From Leifsonia sp. fls2-241-R2A-40a (GTDB lineage: Bacteria > Actinomycetota > Actinomycetes > Actinomycetales > Microbacteriaceae): 64,000 bases of DNA. The notes below the pieces were generated by a model. That model was not told the DNA's origin and made no database searches. It saw only the letters and a program-made list of their open reading frames with translations. The translations under genes were made by a program, and so were the position numbers. Positions 34,301 to 42,020 of this stretch are shown in pieces (position 1 is the stretch's first letter; each line of letters begins with the position of its first letter). The stretch lies in assembly GCF_030209575.1 (NCBI RefSeq), contig NZ_JARVRS010000001.1, positions 1,860,001 to 1,924,000 of the forward strand, read 5' to 3'.

Positions 34301-35896
34301 CTACTCCCGCAGCATCCCGCGCAGGGTGCCGATCGTGTCGGCCTCGCCCGGCTCCTTGTCGTCGCGGTAGCGCTTCACCCGCGCGAAGCGCAGGGCGATC
34401 CCACCCGGGTAGCGGCTGGAACGCTGCACGCCGTCGATCGCGATCTCCACCACGGTGGTCGGCGCGACCCAGACGGTGCCGGCCGTTCGCCGCACCTCGA
34501 TCTCCTGGAAGTGCTCGGTCTGCCAGGCGAGCAGCTTGTCGGTGAGGCCCTTGAAGGTCTTGCCCACCATGACGAAGCCGCCCGGCTCGCCGAAGTCGCC
34601 GTCAGGGTCGCGCGCGCCGAGGTGGATGTTGGACAGCAGTCCCTGCCGACGACCCGATCCCCATTCCACGGCGAGCACGATCAGGTCGTAGGTGTGGACC
34701 GGCTTGACCTTGATCCAGCTCGATCCGCGTCGACCGGCCGCGTACGGCGAGTCGATCGCCTTGACGACGACGCCCTCCTGGCCGGCCGCGAGGGCGTCGC
34801 CGGAGACGCGCTCGGCGACCTCGGGGTCGGCGGTCACCTCGCCCGGGATGCGGTGGGCGCCGGCCACCCGCTCCAGCTCGGCGAGCCGCGTCGACAGCGG
34901 CTTGTCGAGCAGGTCGCGGCCGTCGACGTGCAGGACGTCGAAGAACCACGGATGTAACAGGGTCTCGCGAGCCGCTTCCGCAGGGACCTCGGTCGCAGGC
35001 TCCCTCGACGCTGGGGTCGCGGCGTCGCTCCGCGCCGCCCCTGAGCTCCACCGCGCGAACCGGCTCATCGTCTCCTGGAACGGCCGCGGCGCGCCGTCCT
35101 CGTCGAGCGACAGCGTCTCGCCGTCGAGGATCACGTCGCGCACCGGTAGGCCGCGCACGACCTCGACCACCTCCGGCACCCGGTGCGTGATGTCGGCCAG
35201 GTTCCGGGTGAACACGCGCACCTCGTCCCCGTGCCGGTGCACCTGAATGCGCGCACCGTCCAGCTTGTACTCGACCGAGGCGGGGCCGGTCGTCGCCAGC
35301 GCCTCCGACGCGGACGGGGCGGACGCGGCGAGCATCGGCATCACCGGCCGTCCGACGACCAGGCCGACGGCATCCAGCTCGTCGGGGGTGCCGGTGAGCG
35401 CCAGCCGCGCCGTCTCGCCCAGGTCGCCCGACAGCATCGCGGCGCGGCGGACGGCTTCGCCCGTGCGGTCCGACGCCCGCGCGATCGCATCCGTCAGCAC
35501 CCCTTCGAGGGCTCCGGTGCGCATCTCTCCGAGGAGCACGCGGGCGACGAAGTCCTGCTCGCGCGCCGTCGCGCGGCCGGAGAACTCCTGCAGGGCGCGG
35601 TTGCGCTCGCCGGCCGAGCCGGAGCCGGACAGCGCCGCGAGCCGGTCGAGCAGCGCATCCAGATCGTCGACGGTCAGGGTCGGCTCGGCGGCCGGTTCGG
35701 CCATCGCGCCGCTCAGTCCGCGCCAGCCCACGCCGACGCGCCCCTGTCGCGCCTTGCCGACGAGGAAGCCGACGGCCGGAGCGATCTCGTCCGGATCGAG
35801 CGAAGAGAGCAGCGCGGCGAGCGCATCCACCTTGGCCAGCCGGGATCGGGTGGCCGCCACGGTCTCGGCCGTGGTCACGAGCGCATCGAGGAGCAC
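34301..35896 (-). CDS. ATP-dependent DNA ligase (mycobacterial LigB-like)
   Basis: 531 residues from GTG 35896 (TTG 35908 also possible). The N-terminal DNA-binding domain opens LLDALVTTAETVAATRSRLA, as in mycobacterial LigB. The adenylated Lys is in motif I, VEYKLDGARIQVHR (about 213), followed by VILDGETLSLDE, EGVVVKAIDSPY and WIKVKPV (motifs III-V), then an OB-fold ending in GGIALRFARVKRYRDDK. About 30 low-complexity residues (GAARSDAATPASREPATEVP) are inserted between motifs III and IIIa. It is likely an accessory repair ligase beside the NAD-dependent LigA. Confidence 0.92.
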   Translation of the reverse strand: MLLDALVTTAETVAATRSRLAKVDALAALLSSLDPDEIAPAVGFLVGKARQGRVGVGWRGLSGAMAEPAAEPTLTVDDLDALLDRLAALSGSGSAGERNRALQEFSGRATAREQDFVARVLLGEMRTGALEGVLTDAIARASDRTGEAVRRAAMLSGDLGETARLALTGTPDELDAVGLVVGRPVMPMLAASAPSASEALATTGPASVEYKLDGARIQVHRHGDEVRVFTRNLADITHRVPEVVEVVRGLPVRDVILDGETLSLDEDGAPRPFQETMSRFARWSSGAARSDAATPASREPATEVPAEAARETLLHPWFFDVLHVDGRDLLDKPLSTRLAELERVAGAHRIPGEVTADPEVAERVSGDALAAGQEGVVVKAIDSPYAAGRRGSSWIKVKPVHTYDLIVLAVEWGSGRRQGLLSNIHLGARDPDGDFGEPGGFVMVGKTFKGLTDKLLAWQTEHFQEIEVRRTAGTVWVAPTTVVEIAIDGVQRSSRYPGGIALRFARVKRYRDDKEPGEADTIGTLRGMLRE

Positions 35897-35949
35897 GCCC
35901 CCATACAACCACCGCCCTCTGACGTCGGAGGCTCCCCTAGGCTGAGGCG

Positions 35950-36318
35950 ATGAACGCCGTCCACAACCTCGACGCCGCCTTCGCCCTCATCCCCGAGCCG
36001 TGGCAGCCGCACCGGCTGACCAGCGTCAACGACTACGACGTGAAGGTCGCACGACTGCGCGGCGAGTTCATCTGGCACGCGCACCCGGACACCGACGAAC
36101 TGTTCCTGGTGCTCGAGGGCCGCCTCACCATCCAGCTGCGCGACGGGGATGTGGAGCTGGGACCGCACGACGTCTACGTGGTGCCGCGCGGGGTCGAGCA
36201 CTGCCCGCGGGCCGACGAGGACGTGCTCGCGGTCATGATCGAGCCGCGAGGGACCGTCAACACCGGCGACCAGCCCGGCGAGCGGACCGCGCAGCTGCGC
36301 GAGCTGCCGGACGCCTGA
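35950..36318 (+). CDS. Small cupin-domain protein
   Basis: 122 residues from ATG 35950, 6 bp after TAGGCT, so probably leaderless. Cupin motif 1 is FIWHAHPDTDELFLVLEG (His, His, Glu metal ligands) and motif 2 is DVYVVPRGVEHCPRAD (His). A single cupin barrel binding one metal; such proteins are dioxygenases, isomerases or sensors. The last stop overlaps the first unit of a 15-bp tandem repeat. It precedes the ScbR-like regulator gene by 133 bp on the same strand. Confidence 0.88.
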   Translation: MNAVHNLDAAFALIPEPWQPHRLTSVNDYDVKVARLRGEFIWHAHPDTDELFLVLEGRLTIQLRDGDVELGPHDVYVVPRGVEHCPRADEDVLAVMIEPRGTVNTGDQPGERTAQLRELPDA

Positions 36319-36356
36319 CGTCTCCGCGCCTGAAGTATTCGCGCCTGACGTATTCG
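36312..36356. repeat. Three tandem 15-bp repeats after the cupin gene
   Basis: Units begin at 36312, 36327 and 36342 with the core CGCCTGAMGT. Copies 2 and 3 read CGCCTGAAGTATTCG and CGCCTGACGTATTCG. The first unit includes the cupin stop codon, suggesting replication slippage of the gene end. Confidence 0.75.
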
Positions 36357-36451
36357 TTTCCCGATTCCCGGTTGACCGCTTCCGGGCGCTCTCCGAGGCG
36401 CCCGCGCTATCGTCATCTCGACCACACCACTTGACGAGACGGGCGAGGCGG

Positions 36452-37027
36452 ATGCCGAGACAGGAGCGCGCCGAGCGCACGCGACTCGCCATCCTCGACG
36501 CTGCGGCGGCCGAGTTCGACGAGCGCGGCTACGAGGGCGCGCGACTGGAGCGGATCGTCGAACGCACCGGCGCGACGAAGGGCGCGGTGTACTTCCACTT
36601 CCGCTCGAAGCTGGACATCGCCCGCGCGCTCGTCGCCGAGAAGTACGCCAACTGGCCGGTCATCATCGGCGAGGTCATCGGCTCTGGACTCCGCGGCCTC
36701 GCGGCGGCGGAGGAGATCACGCAGCGCGTCGGCGCCGTGTTCGCGACCGACGTCCGCGTCCGTGCGGCGATGAAGCTCAGCCAGACGGTGCTTCCGCCCG
36801 ACGTGGACGACAACCCGTACGACCGCTGGATCGGCGTCATCTCCGGGCTGCTCGACCAGGAGGCTGAGGATCGCGGCCTGGTCGGCTTCGACGCTCGAGG
36901 ACGCGCGACGGTCGTCGTGCAGACCTTCTTCGGCGCCTACATGATCGCCGACGAGCTGGGCCGGCTGGCCGGTCTGCGCGACGACATCGCGCGCATGTGG
37001 GCCGTCATACGCGCGGACTTCACGTAA
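36452..37027 (+). CDS. TetR-family regulator resembling gamma-butyrolactone receptors (ScbR/ArpA-like)
   Basis: 191 residues from ATG 36452; the longer TTG start is less likely. The N-terminus RQERAERTRLAILDAAAAEF and recognition region ERTGATKGAVYFHFRSKLD carry the TKGALYFHF-type helix characteristic of ScbR/ArpA/BarA receptors. So does TDVRVRAAMKLSQTVLPP, a counterpart of their SDVRVQGAVRL segment. Those receptors repress target genes until a diffusible gamma-butyrolactone binds. No lactone synthase (AfsA/ScbA) is visible here, so the ligand may differ. Immediately downstream lies a sequence fitting the receptor binding element (37047-37064). Confidence 0.8.
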   Translation: MPRQERAERTRLAILDAAAAEFDERGYEGARLERIVERTGATKGAVYFHFRSKLDIARALVAEKYANWPVIIGEVIGSGLRGLAAAEEITQRVGAVFATDVRVRAAMKLSQTVLPPDVDDNPYDRWIGVISGLLDQEAEDRGLVGFDARGRATVVVQTFFGAYMIADELGRLAGLRDDIARMWAVIRADFT

Positions 37028-37039
37028 CGCAACACTGAG

Positions 37040-37068
37040 TTGCGGCCAAACCGGTAAGTCCGTATGTT
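37040..37068 (+). promoter_or_regulatory. Candidate promoter overlapped by a gamma-butyrolactone-receptor binding element
   Basis: Plus strand: TTGCGG (37040-37045), 17 bp, TATGTT (37063-37068). The complement of 37047-37064 reads TACGGACTTACCGGTTTG. It agrees at every one of its 18 positions with the WAC-NN-AC-Y-NNN-CGGTTTG part of the ARE consensus for ScbR/ArpA-type receptors. The ARE fills the promoter spacer, the classical layout for repression. Confidence 0.55.
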
Positions 37069-37074
37069 TTAACC

Positions 37075-37160
37075 CGGGGACACCGACGGCGCCGCAAGCG
37101 CCGCCATCCGGGGGGAGTGCGCCCCGTCTCGTTGCGGGTCGGGGCGTTCCCCTCGTCTCA
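37075..37160 (+). ncRNA. Candidate small RNA between convergent genes
   Basis: Downstream of the promoter just described there is no convincing reading frame, but two hairpins. The first is CGGCGC-CGCAA-GCGCCG (37087-37103). The second is CGCCCCG (37120-37126) pairing with CGGGGCG (37140-37146), followed by TTCCCCTCGTCTC, a weak terminator. The predicted transcript of about 85 nt would run only to the converging DedA gene end. A GGGGGGAGTG between the hairpins could be an anti-sense or decoy ribosome-site sequence. It could also just be the terminator region of the flanking genes. Confidence 0.35.
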
Positions 37161-37193
37161 GCGGCTCGTCTGCGCGCGGCTTCCCGTCCGCGG

Positions 37194-37901
37194 CTACGAC
37201 CCGGCGCCGTCGCCGGCGCGCGTGCGCAGGATGCGGCGGAGCACCAGCCCTCCCACCGTCAGGCCGATCGCCGCGTAGATGACGATGTCGAGATACCCGG
37301 CGTAGCGCTCGACCAGGTGGTACTGCGTTCCGAGCGCGTACCCCGCTCCCACCAGCAGCGCGTTCCACAGCAGCGTGCCGGCCAGCGTGTACAACGCGAA
37401 CGGGAGGTACGGCATCCGCGTCGCGCCCGCGGGCAGCGAGATCAGACTTCGCACCAGGGGCACCAGCCGCCCGAAGAACACGGCGCCGCGCCCGTGGCGC
37501 TTCAGCCAGGCCGCCGCCTTCGTGAAGTCGTCCGCGTCGACGAGCGGCAGGCGCGCAAGAAGCCGGACTGCTCGCTCCTCGCCCAGCCGTCGGCCGAGCA
37601 GATACAGGATGCTCGCCCCGGCGAAGCTGCCGAGTGTCGCCGCCAGCAGAACCAGCAGCGGGTTCAACGACCCCTGGTAGGCCAGGAAGCCCGCGAACGG
37701 GAGGATCACCTCGCTCGGAATCGGGGGGAACACCACCTCGGCGAGGGCGCACAGACCGACGCCGAACTCGCCGAGGGTGACCATGACGCGGGCCGCGAGG
37801 CCGGCGATCCCACCGAGCTCTTCGGGCGGTGTCGCGGACGGGAGGGTGGTTGTCGCGAGTCCGCGAGCGAGGCCGGGCAGGGCGAGCGTCGGTCCTGTCA
37901 T
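37194..37901 (-). CDS. DedA-family membrane protein
   Basis: 235 residues from ATG 37901, 7 bp after TAGCCT (minus strand), leaderless-type. DedA landmarks: LAEVVFPPIPSEVILPFAGF (reentrant proline region), ILYLLGRRLGEERAVRLL and RHGRGAVFFGRLVPLVRSLI with the conserved F-x-R-x-x-P-x-x-R, then PAGATRMPYLPF. Five or six membrane segments. The superfamily includes undecaprenyl-phosphate and phospholipid flippases, so lipid-carrier recycling at the membrane is the likely role. Confidence 0.92.
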   Translation of the reverse strand: MTGPTLALPGLARGLATTTLPSATPPEELGGIAGLAARVMVTLGEFGVGLCALAEVVFPPIPSEVILPFAGFLAYQGSLNPLLVLLAATLGSFAGASILYLLGRRLGEERAVRLLARLPLVDADDFTKAAAWLKRHGRGAVFFGRLVPLVRSLISLPAGATRMPYLPFALYTLAGTLLWNALLVGAGYALGTQYHLVERYAGYLDIVIYAAIGLTVGGLVLRRILRTRAGDGAGS

Positions 37902-37945
37902 GGCCCCGAGGCTATCCACGGCGGATGGGAGGACCGTGGGTGGGG

Positions 37946-39496
37946 TCAGCCGACGCGCACCAGCGTCTGCTGCCAGCCGGTGGAACCGTTGGGCGCGATC
38001 GGGGTGCGCTTCTGCTCCTGCAGCCGCCCCGCCTTGTCCGTCGCGCGCACGGCGAGCGTGTGGCTGCCCGAGGTCGCGGTCCAGTCGAGCGACCACTGCA
38101 CCCAGGTGTCCTTGTTGATGGGCGCCGAGAGCTTCGCCGGCTGCCAGTCGCCTCCGTCGATCTGCACTTCGACCTTCTGGATGCCGACCGTCTGGGCCCA
38201 CGCGACGCCGGCGATCTTGGTCGCTCCGGCCGAGAGGGACTTGTCCACGCGCGGGGTGTCGATCCTGCTGGAGAGCTTGATCGGCGCCTTGGCGCTGTAG
38301 CCGCGGGGCGTCCAGTAGGCCTGGTCGGCCGCGAACGTCGTCACCTTCAGCTCGGTGAGCCACTTGGTCGCCGAGACGTAGCCGTAGAGGCCGGGGACGA
38401 CCATCCGCACCGGGAAGCCGTGTTCGAGGGGCAGGGGCTCGCCGTTCATCCCGACCGCGAGAATCGCATCCCGATTCTGGTCGGTCAGGGCGTCGAGCGG
38501 GGTGCTCGCGGTGAAACCGTCGACGCTGCGGGACAGCACCATGTCGGCCCCGGACCGCGGCCGCGCCAGCGCGAGGATGTCCTTCACGCGGACCCCGAGC
38601 CAGCGCGCGTTGCCGATGAGGTTGCCGCCCACTTCGTTCGACACGCAGGTCAGGGTGACGGCGTACTCGTCCAGTCCCATCCGCAGCAGATCCTGGAAAC
38701 TCAGCTCGATCCGCTTCTCGACCATGCCGTCGACGGTCAGCCGCCAGGTCGACGGGTCGACAGACGGAACGGTGAGGGCGGTGTCCACCCGGTAGAAGTC
38801 CTTGTTCGGCGTGAACAGCGGGCTTATCCCCGGGGCGTCGAGTTCGGCTCCCGCGGGAACCGCGACGCGCGAGGCGGGGGCGGGAAGACGCAGCGCGGAA
38901 CGGACGGCGGCGATGGAGGAGGTGGCCGCCGACCCCAGGCGCGATCCGACACCCGCGATCACGGCACCGGCCGCGGCGATCGAGGTGAACACAAGGAACC
39001 GGCGACGGTCGACCCCGGTCGAGGGGGAGTCGGACGCCCGGTCGTCGCGCCAGCGGTGGAGACGGCCCACCAGGAGTCGCAGCACGACGGCGCCGAGAGC
39101 AGCGCCGACGGCCGCAGGCAGGAAGGCGAGGGGACTCGCGCCGGCCCGGGTGAGCGTCGCGATGATCGCAGCGACGCCGGCGAGGACGAACAGGGCGACG
39201 CCGAGCCAGCGCTTCCACAGCTCCAGGACACCCGCGACCGCGGCGGCGACGAACACGGCGAAGCCGAGGGAGCTGAGCAGGAACAGCTTGTCGTTCGAGC
39301 CGAACAGCTCGATCGCGAGCTCCTTGGCCCATCTCGGCACGATGTCGATCACGAACGAGCCGACCGCGAGGATCGGGCTCGCCTCCCGCGCCACGAGCAG
39401 GGCCACCAGTTCGGCCGCGCCCAGGAAGACTCCGCCGCTGACGGCACCTGCGAGCGCAGCCCAGGCGATCGTGCCGATTCTCTTCTTCGCTGTCAC
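37946..39496 (-). CDS. Molybdopterin-dependent oxidoreductase with N-terminal membrane domain
   Basis: 516 residues, GTG start, weak ribosome site. Residues about 1-150 hold four membrane helices. A twin-arginine-type motif DRRRFLVFTSIAAAG (about 165-180) precedes the sulfite-oxidase fold. The Moco-ligand Cys is in TLTCVSNEVGGN (about 288) and the C-terminal dimerisation domain begins near VEVQIDGGDWQ. Members oxidise sulfite or reduce methionine/protein sulfoxides outside the membrane. It diverges from a fasciclin lipoprotein gene, a pairing also seen around SigK regulons in Actinobacteria, but no sigK/rskA is present. Confidence 0.9.
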   Translation of the reverse strand: MTAKKRIGTIAWAALAGAVSGGVFLGAAELVALLVAREASPILAVGSFVIDIVPRWAKELAIELFGSNDKLFLLSSLGFAVFVAAAVAGVLELWKRWLGVALFVLAGVAAIIATLTRAGASPLAFLPAAVGAALGAVVLRLLVGRLHRWRDDRASDSPSTGVDRRRFLVFTSIAAAGAVIAGVGSRLGSAATSSIAAVRSALRLPAPASRVAVPAGAELDAPGISPLFTPNKDFYRVDTALTVPSVDPSTWRLTVDGMVEKRIELSFQDLLRMGLDEYAVTLTCVSNEVGGNLIGNARWLGVRVKDILALARPRSGADMVLSRSVDGFTASTPLDALTDQNRDAILAVGMNGEPLPLEHGFPVRMVVPGLYGYVSATKWLTELKVTTFAADQAYWTPRGYSAKAPIKLSSRIDTPRVDKSLSAGATKIAGVAWAQTVGIQKVEVQIDGGDWQPAKLSAPINKDTWVQWSLDWTATSGSHTLAVRATDKAGRLQEQKRTPIAPNGSTGWQQTLVRVG

Positions 39497-39626
39497 GTGA
39501 AGAGTTCGTCACGGCACACTCCCGCGGATTGGTTCCAATCCGTTTCGGCGACGAGCCCGAACCCCTGATGACCGCCCAGCAGCGGCCGAACGATCGGCAC
39601 CATCCCTCAAAAGGAGAAGAGAAATC

Positions 39627-40286
39627 ATGCGATCCACTACCCGTCTCGCAGCGGCCGGCCTTCTGGCCGCGGCCGCCCTCGCCCTCACCGCCTGCTCTTC
39701 GGGCGCTGGAACCTCGTCCTCGTCGTCGTCGGGCGACTCGATGAGTTCGTCCTCTCCGTCGGCCTCGCAGTCGATGGACCCGGCGGCGGACCTCGTCGGC
39801 CCCGGCTGCGCGGCGTACGCCAAGCAGGTTCCGTCCGGCGCCGGCTCGGTCTCGGGCATGGCCCAGGACCCGGTGGCGACCGCTGCCGGCAACAACCCGC
39901 TCCTGACCACTCTGGTCGCAGCCGTCTCCGGCAAGCTGAACCCGAAGGTCAACCTCGTCGACACCCTGAACGGCGGTGACTTCACCGTCTTCGCACCGGT
40001 GGATGACGCCTTCAAGAAGATCGACCCGGCCACCATCGACACGCTGAAGACCGACGCGGGAGCCGCGACGCTCACCTCGGTGCTGACCTACCACGTGATC
40101 CCCGGCCAGCTCTCGCCGAAGGACATCGTCGGAACCCACAAGACCGTCGAGGGCTCTGACGTCACCGTCACCGGCTCCGGCGACTCGATGAAGGTCAACG
40201 ACGCGAACGTGATCTGCGGTGGCGTCAAGACCGCCAACGCGACCGTCTACCTGATCGACGGGGTCCTGATGCCCCCGGCCAAGTAA
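39627..40286 (+). CDS. Fasciclin (FAS1) domain lipoprotein, Mpt70/83-like
   Basis: 219 residues. Lipobox ALALTACSS gives lipidation at about Cys23, followed by a Ser-rich linker. One FAS1 domain: [37 protein letters not shown] (H1 motif), and [17 protein letters not shown] then [16 protein letters not shown] (H2 motif). This is the Mpt70/Mpt83 architecture, secreted or cell-wall adhesion-type proteins. AAAAGGAGAAGAG precedes the ATG. It diverges from the Moco oxidoreductase and has a hairpin terminator. Confidence 0.93.
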   Translation: MRSTTRLAAAGLLAAAALALTACSSGAGTSSSSSSGDSMSSSSPSASQSMDPAADLVGPGCAAYAKQVPSGAGSVSGMAQDPVATAAGNNPLLTTLVAAVSGKLNPKVNLVDTLNGGDFTVFAPVDDAFKKIDPATIDTLKTDAGAATLTSVLTYHVIPGQLSPKDIVGTHKTVEGSDVTVTGSGDSMKVNDANVICGGVKTANATVYLIDGVLMPPAK

Positions 40287-40299
40287 CACCGGCATCCGA

Positions 40300-40341
40300 A
40301 ACGGCGCGGCCGTGCAGCATTCGCTGTGCGACCGCGCCGTT
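40300..40341 (+). terminator. Terminator of the fasciclin gene
   Basis: AACGGCGCGG (40300-40309) pairs with CCGCGCCGTT (40332-40341), with inner TGCAGCA/TGTGCGA partial pairing. It lies 14 bp after the stop and just before the next gene's promoter. Confidence 0.7.
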
Positions 40342-40367
40342 CGCGTTGCGGCCCGTATGCTGCCTTC

Positions 40368-41201
40368 ATGCGTGTCGGCGAGCTGCGGGTGGATGCGATC
40401 TCCGACGGTGCCTTCGTCGCCCGGCCGCGGTATTTCGGCGACGACGTGCCCGCCTCCGCCCGTCCGGACGTGTTCGAGCGCGACGGCGCCGCGTGGCTGC
40501 CGATCGGGTGCTTCGTGGTCAGGACGACCGCGGCCGACGGGAGCGACCGCACCGTCCTGGTCGACGCGGGCCTCGGTCCCGCCCTCGACCCCATGCCCGA
40601 CGGGATGCTGCTGGTCGGCGGCCAGCTGCTCACCGGTCTCCGCACGCTGGGCATCGCGCCGGGCGACATCGGCGACGTCGTGGTGACGCACTTCCACACC
40701 GACCATGTCGGCTGGCTGTTCGACCCGTCCGGCCGCGCCACGTTCCCGAATGCGCGCATCTGGTTCGGGGCCGGCGAGTGGGCGCACTTCGTGGAGGGAT
40801 CCGGCGAAATGGCCCCGCACATCCGGGAGGGCTTCCGGACGCTGGCGGGGACGCCCCGCCTCGTCGCGCTCGACGCCGAGCGCGAGGTCGCACCCGGCGT
40901 CCGCGCCGTTCCCGCGCCCGGGCACACCCCCGGCCACCTCGCGGTGGTGGTCGAGTCGAGTGGCGAGCGCCTGGTCCTCCTCGGCGACGCGATCACCGTC
41001 CCCGAGCAGTTGGCCGAGACCGGCTGGCACTCGATGGGCGATGTTGATGCGGAACTGGCCGGTCGCAGCCGGCGCGTCCTGTGGGATCTTCTGGCGGAAG
41101 AGGCTGTGCGCGGCGTCGGCGCGCATTTCCCGGAATTGCGACCCGGCCGGGTGGCCGACGGCCGTTGGGTCCCGTCCGGCGAGGAACGTCCGGCCGGCTA
41201 G
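40368..41201 (+). CDS. Metallo-beta-lactamase-fold hydrolase
   Basis: 277 residues from ATG 40368, 6 bp after TATGCT, so probably leaderless. The zinc motif is VVTHFHTDHVGWLFD (HxHxDH, about 108-113), with further His in PAPGHTPGHLAV and Asp in LLGDAITV. The AEWARF-like GAGEWAHFVEGSG region resembles lactonase/AHL-lactonase-like members. An N-acyl-lactone or other ester/lactone substrate is possible but unproven. Its TAG stop lies in a CTAG shared with the opposite-strand hydrolase stop. Confidence 0.88.
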   Translation: MRVGELRVDAISDGAFVARPRYFGDDVPASARPDVFERDGAAWLPIGCFVVRTTAADGSDRTVLVDAGLGPALDPMPDGMLLVGGQLLTGLRTLGIAPGDIGDVVVTHFHTDHVGWLFDPSGRATFPNARIWFGAGEWAHFVEGSGEMAPHIREGFRTLAGTPRLVALDAEREVAPGVRAVPAPGHTPGHLAVVVESSGERLVLLGDAITVPEQLAETGWHSMGDVDAELAGRSRRVLWDLLAEEAVRGVGAHFPELRPGRVADGRWVPSGEERPAG

Positions 41202-41968
41202 CCCGCGTCGGCGGGAGCCGGCCCAAGGAAGGCGTCGAGAGCGTCGGTCAGTTCACGGCGGGCGGTGGCGTCGTCGATCGTGGCCGGCCGGTCGCCCGCC
41301 TGCGGCCCGTAGTCGCCGAACTGGCCGTGGTTCATCCCCGGGATCTCGACGAGTTCGGCGTCCGCCGGGAGCAGGTGGCGAGCATCCTGGATCTTCTGCG
41401 GCGTGCTGAGCCCGTCGCGCCCGCCGCCGATCGAGAGCACGCGCAGGTCGGTGCCGCTCAGGTCGTTCGCACAGTACGAACCGAAGAGGATGAGCCCCTC
41501 GACCTGCGGATCCTGTGCGAGCTGGCAGGCCCGCACCCCGCCGAGGGAGTGGCCGCCGACGTACCAGTCGGTGACCTCCGGAGCGTGTGCGGTGAAGCTC
41601 GAGAGCGGCCGCTGGTCGAAGAAGGCGAGGTTGAGCGTCGGCTTGGTGATGACGACGGTGAGTCCCGTCTCGGCCACCGCCCCCGACAGCTTGTACAGGT
41701 AGGCGTACGGGTCGACCAGGGCGCCCGGCACGAAGACCAGGCCGGCGCCGGAAGGCGTTCCCGTCGGCTCCATCACCACCGCGTTCCCGGCGTCGTGGAT
41801 GCTGACCGCCGGGTCGCGCCACGCCGTCAGCGCGGCGGACCGGTCGCCCATCATCGGCGTGGACGCCCACGCGAGGAAGCCCACGACGACGAGTCCGAGC
41901 ACGACGAGGATCGCCACCCCGGCAGTGCGGGCGCGGCGGAGGATTCGTCTGGACCGGCTCACCGGCAT
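41198..41968 (-). CDS. Membrane-anchored alpha/beta hydrolase (dienelactone hydrolase-like)
   Basis: 256 residues. One N-terminal membrane helix (about 15-36, AGVAILVVLGLVVVGFLAW) anchors an extracytoplasmic hydrolase. Oxyanion region LVFVPGALVDPYAYLY, nucleophile elbow WYVGGHSLGGVRACQL (about 142), acid GGGRDGLST and His in IPGMNHGQFGDYG. This matches the alpha/beta-hydrolase/PET-like subgroup of Actinobacteria. Convergent with the metallo-hydrolase, sharing CTAG as both stops. Confidence 0.87.
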   Translation of the reverse strand: MPVSRSRRILRRARTAGVAILVVLGLVVVGFLAWASTPMMGDRSAALTAWRDPAVSIHDAGNAVVMEPTGTPSGAGLVFVPGALVDPYAYLYKLSGAVAETGLTVVITKPTLNLAFFDQRPLSSFTAHAPEVTDWYVGGHSLGGVRACQLAQDPQVEGLILFGSYCANDLSGTDLRVLSIGGGRDGLSTPQKIQDARHLLPADAELVEIPGMNHGQFGDYGPQAGDRPATIDDATARRELTDALDAFLGPAPADAG

Positions 41969-41980
41969 AGCGTAACCTGA

Positions 41981-41994
41981 CAGTAAGCTTGCTG
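41981..41994. promoter_or_regulatory. Imperfect dyad before the DHA2 exporter gene
   Basis: CAGTAAGCTTGCTG, centred on AAGCTT with one mismatched pair, lies in the 52-bp divergent gap. It is a candidate operator for one or both flanking genes. Confidence 0.4.
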
Positions 41995-42020
41995 ACTAAT
42001 TTCTAGGCGAGGGAGTTGGG

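Noticed and set aside
37194-41126. A 1310-codon open frame on the minus strand
   Set aside because: It runs through several confident genes in other frames (Moco oxidoreductase, fasciclin protein, metallo-hydrolase). Only its last 235 codons (DedA) show a real family pattern. GC-rich DNA has few stops.
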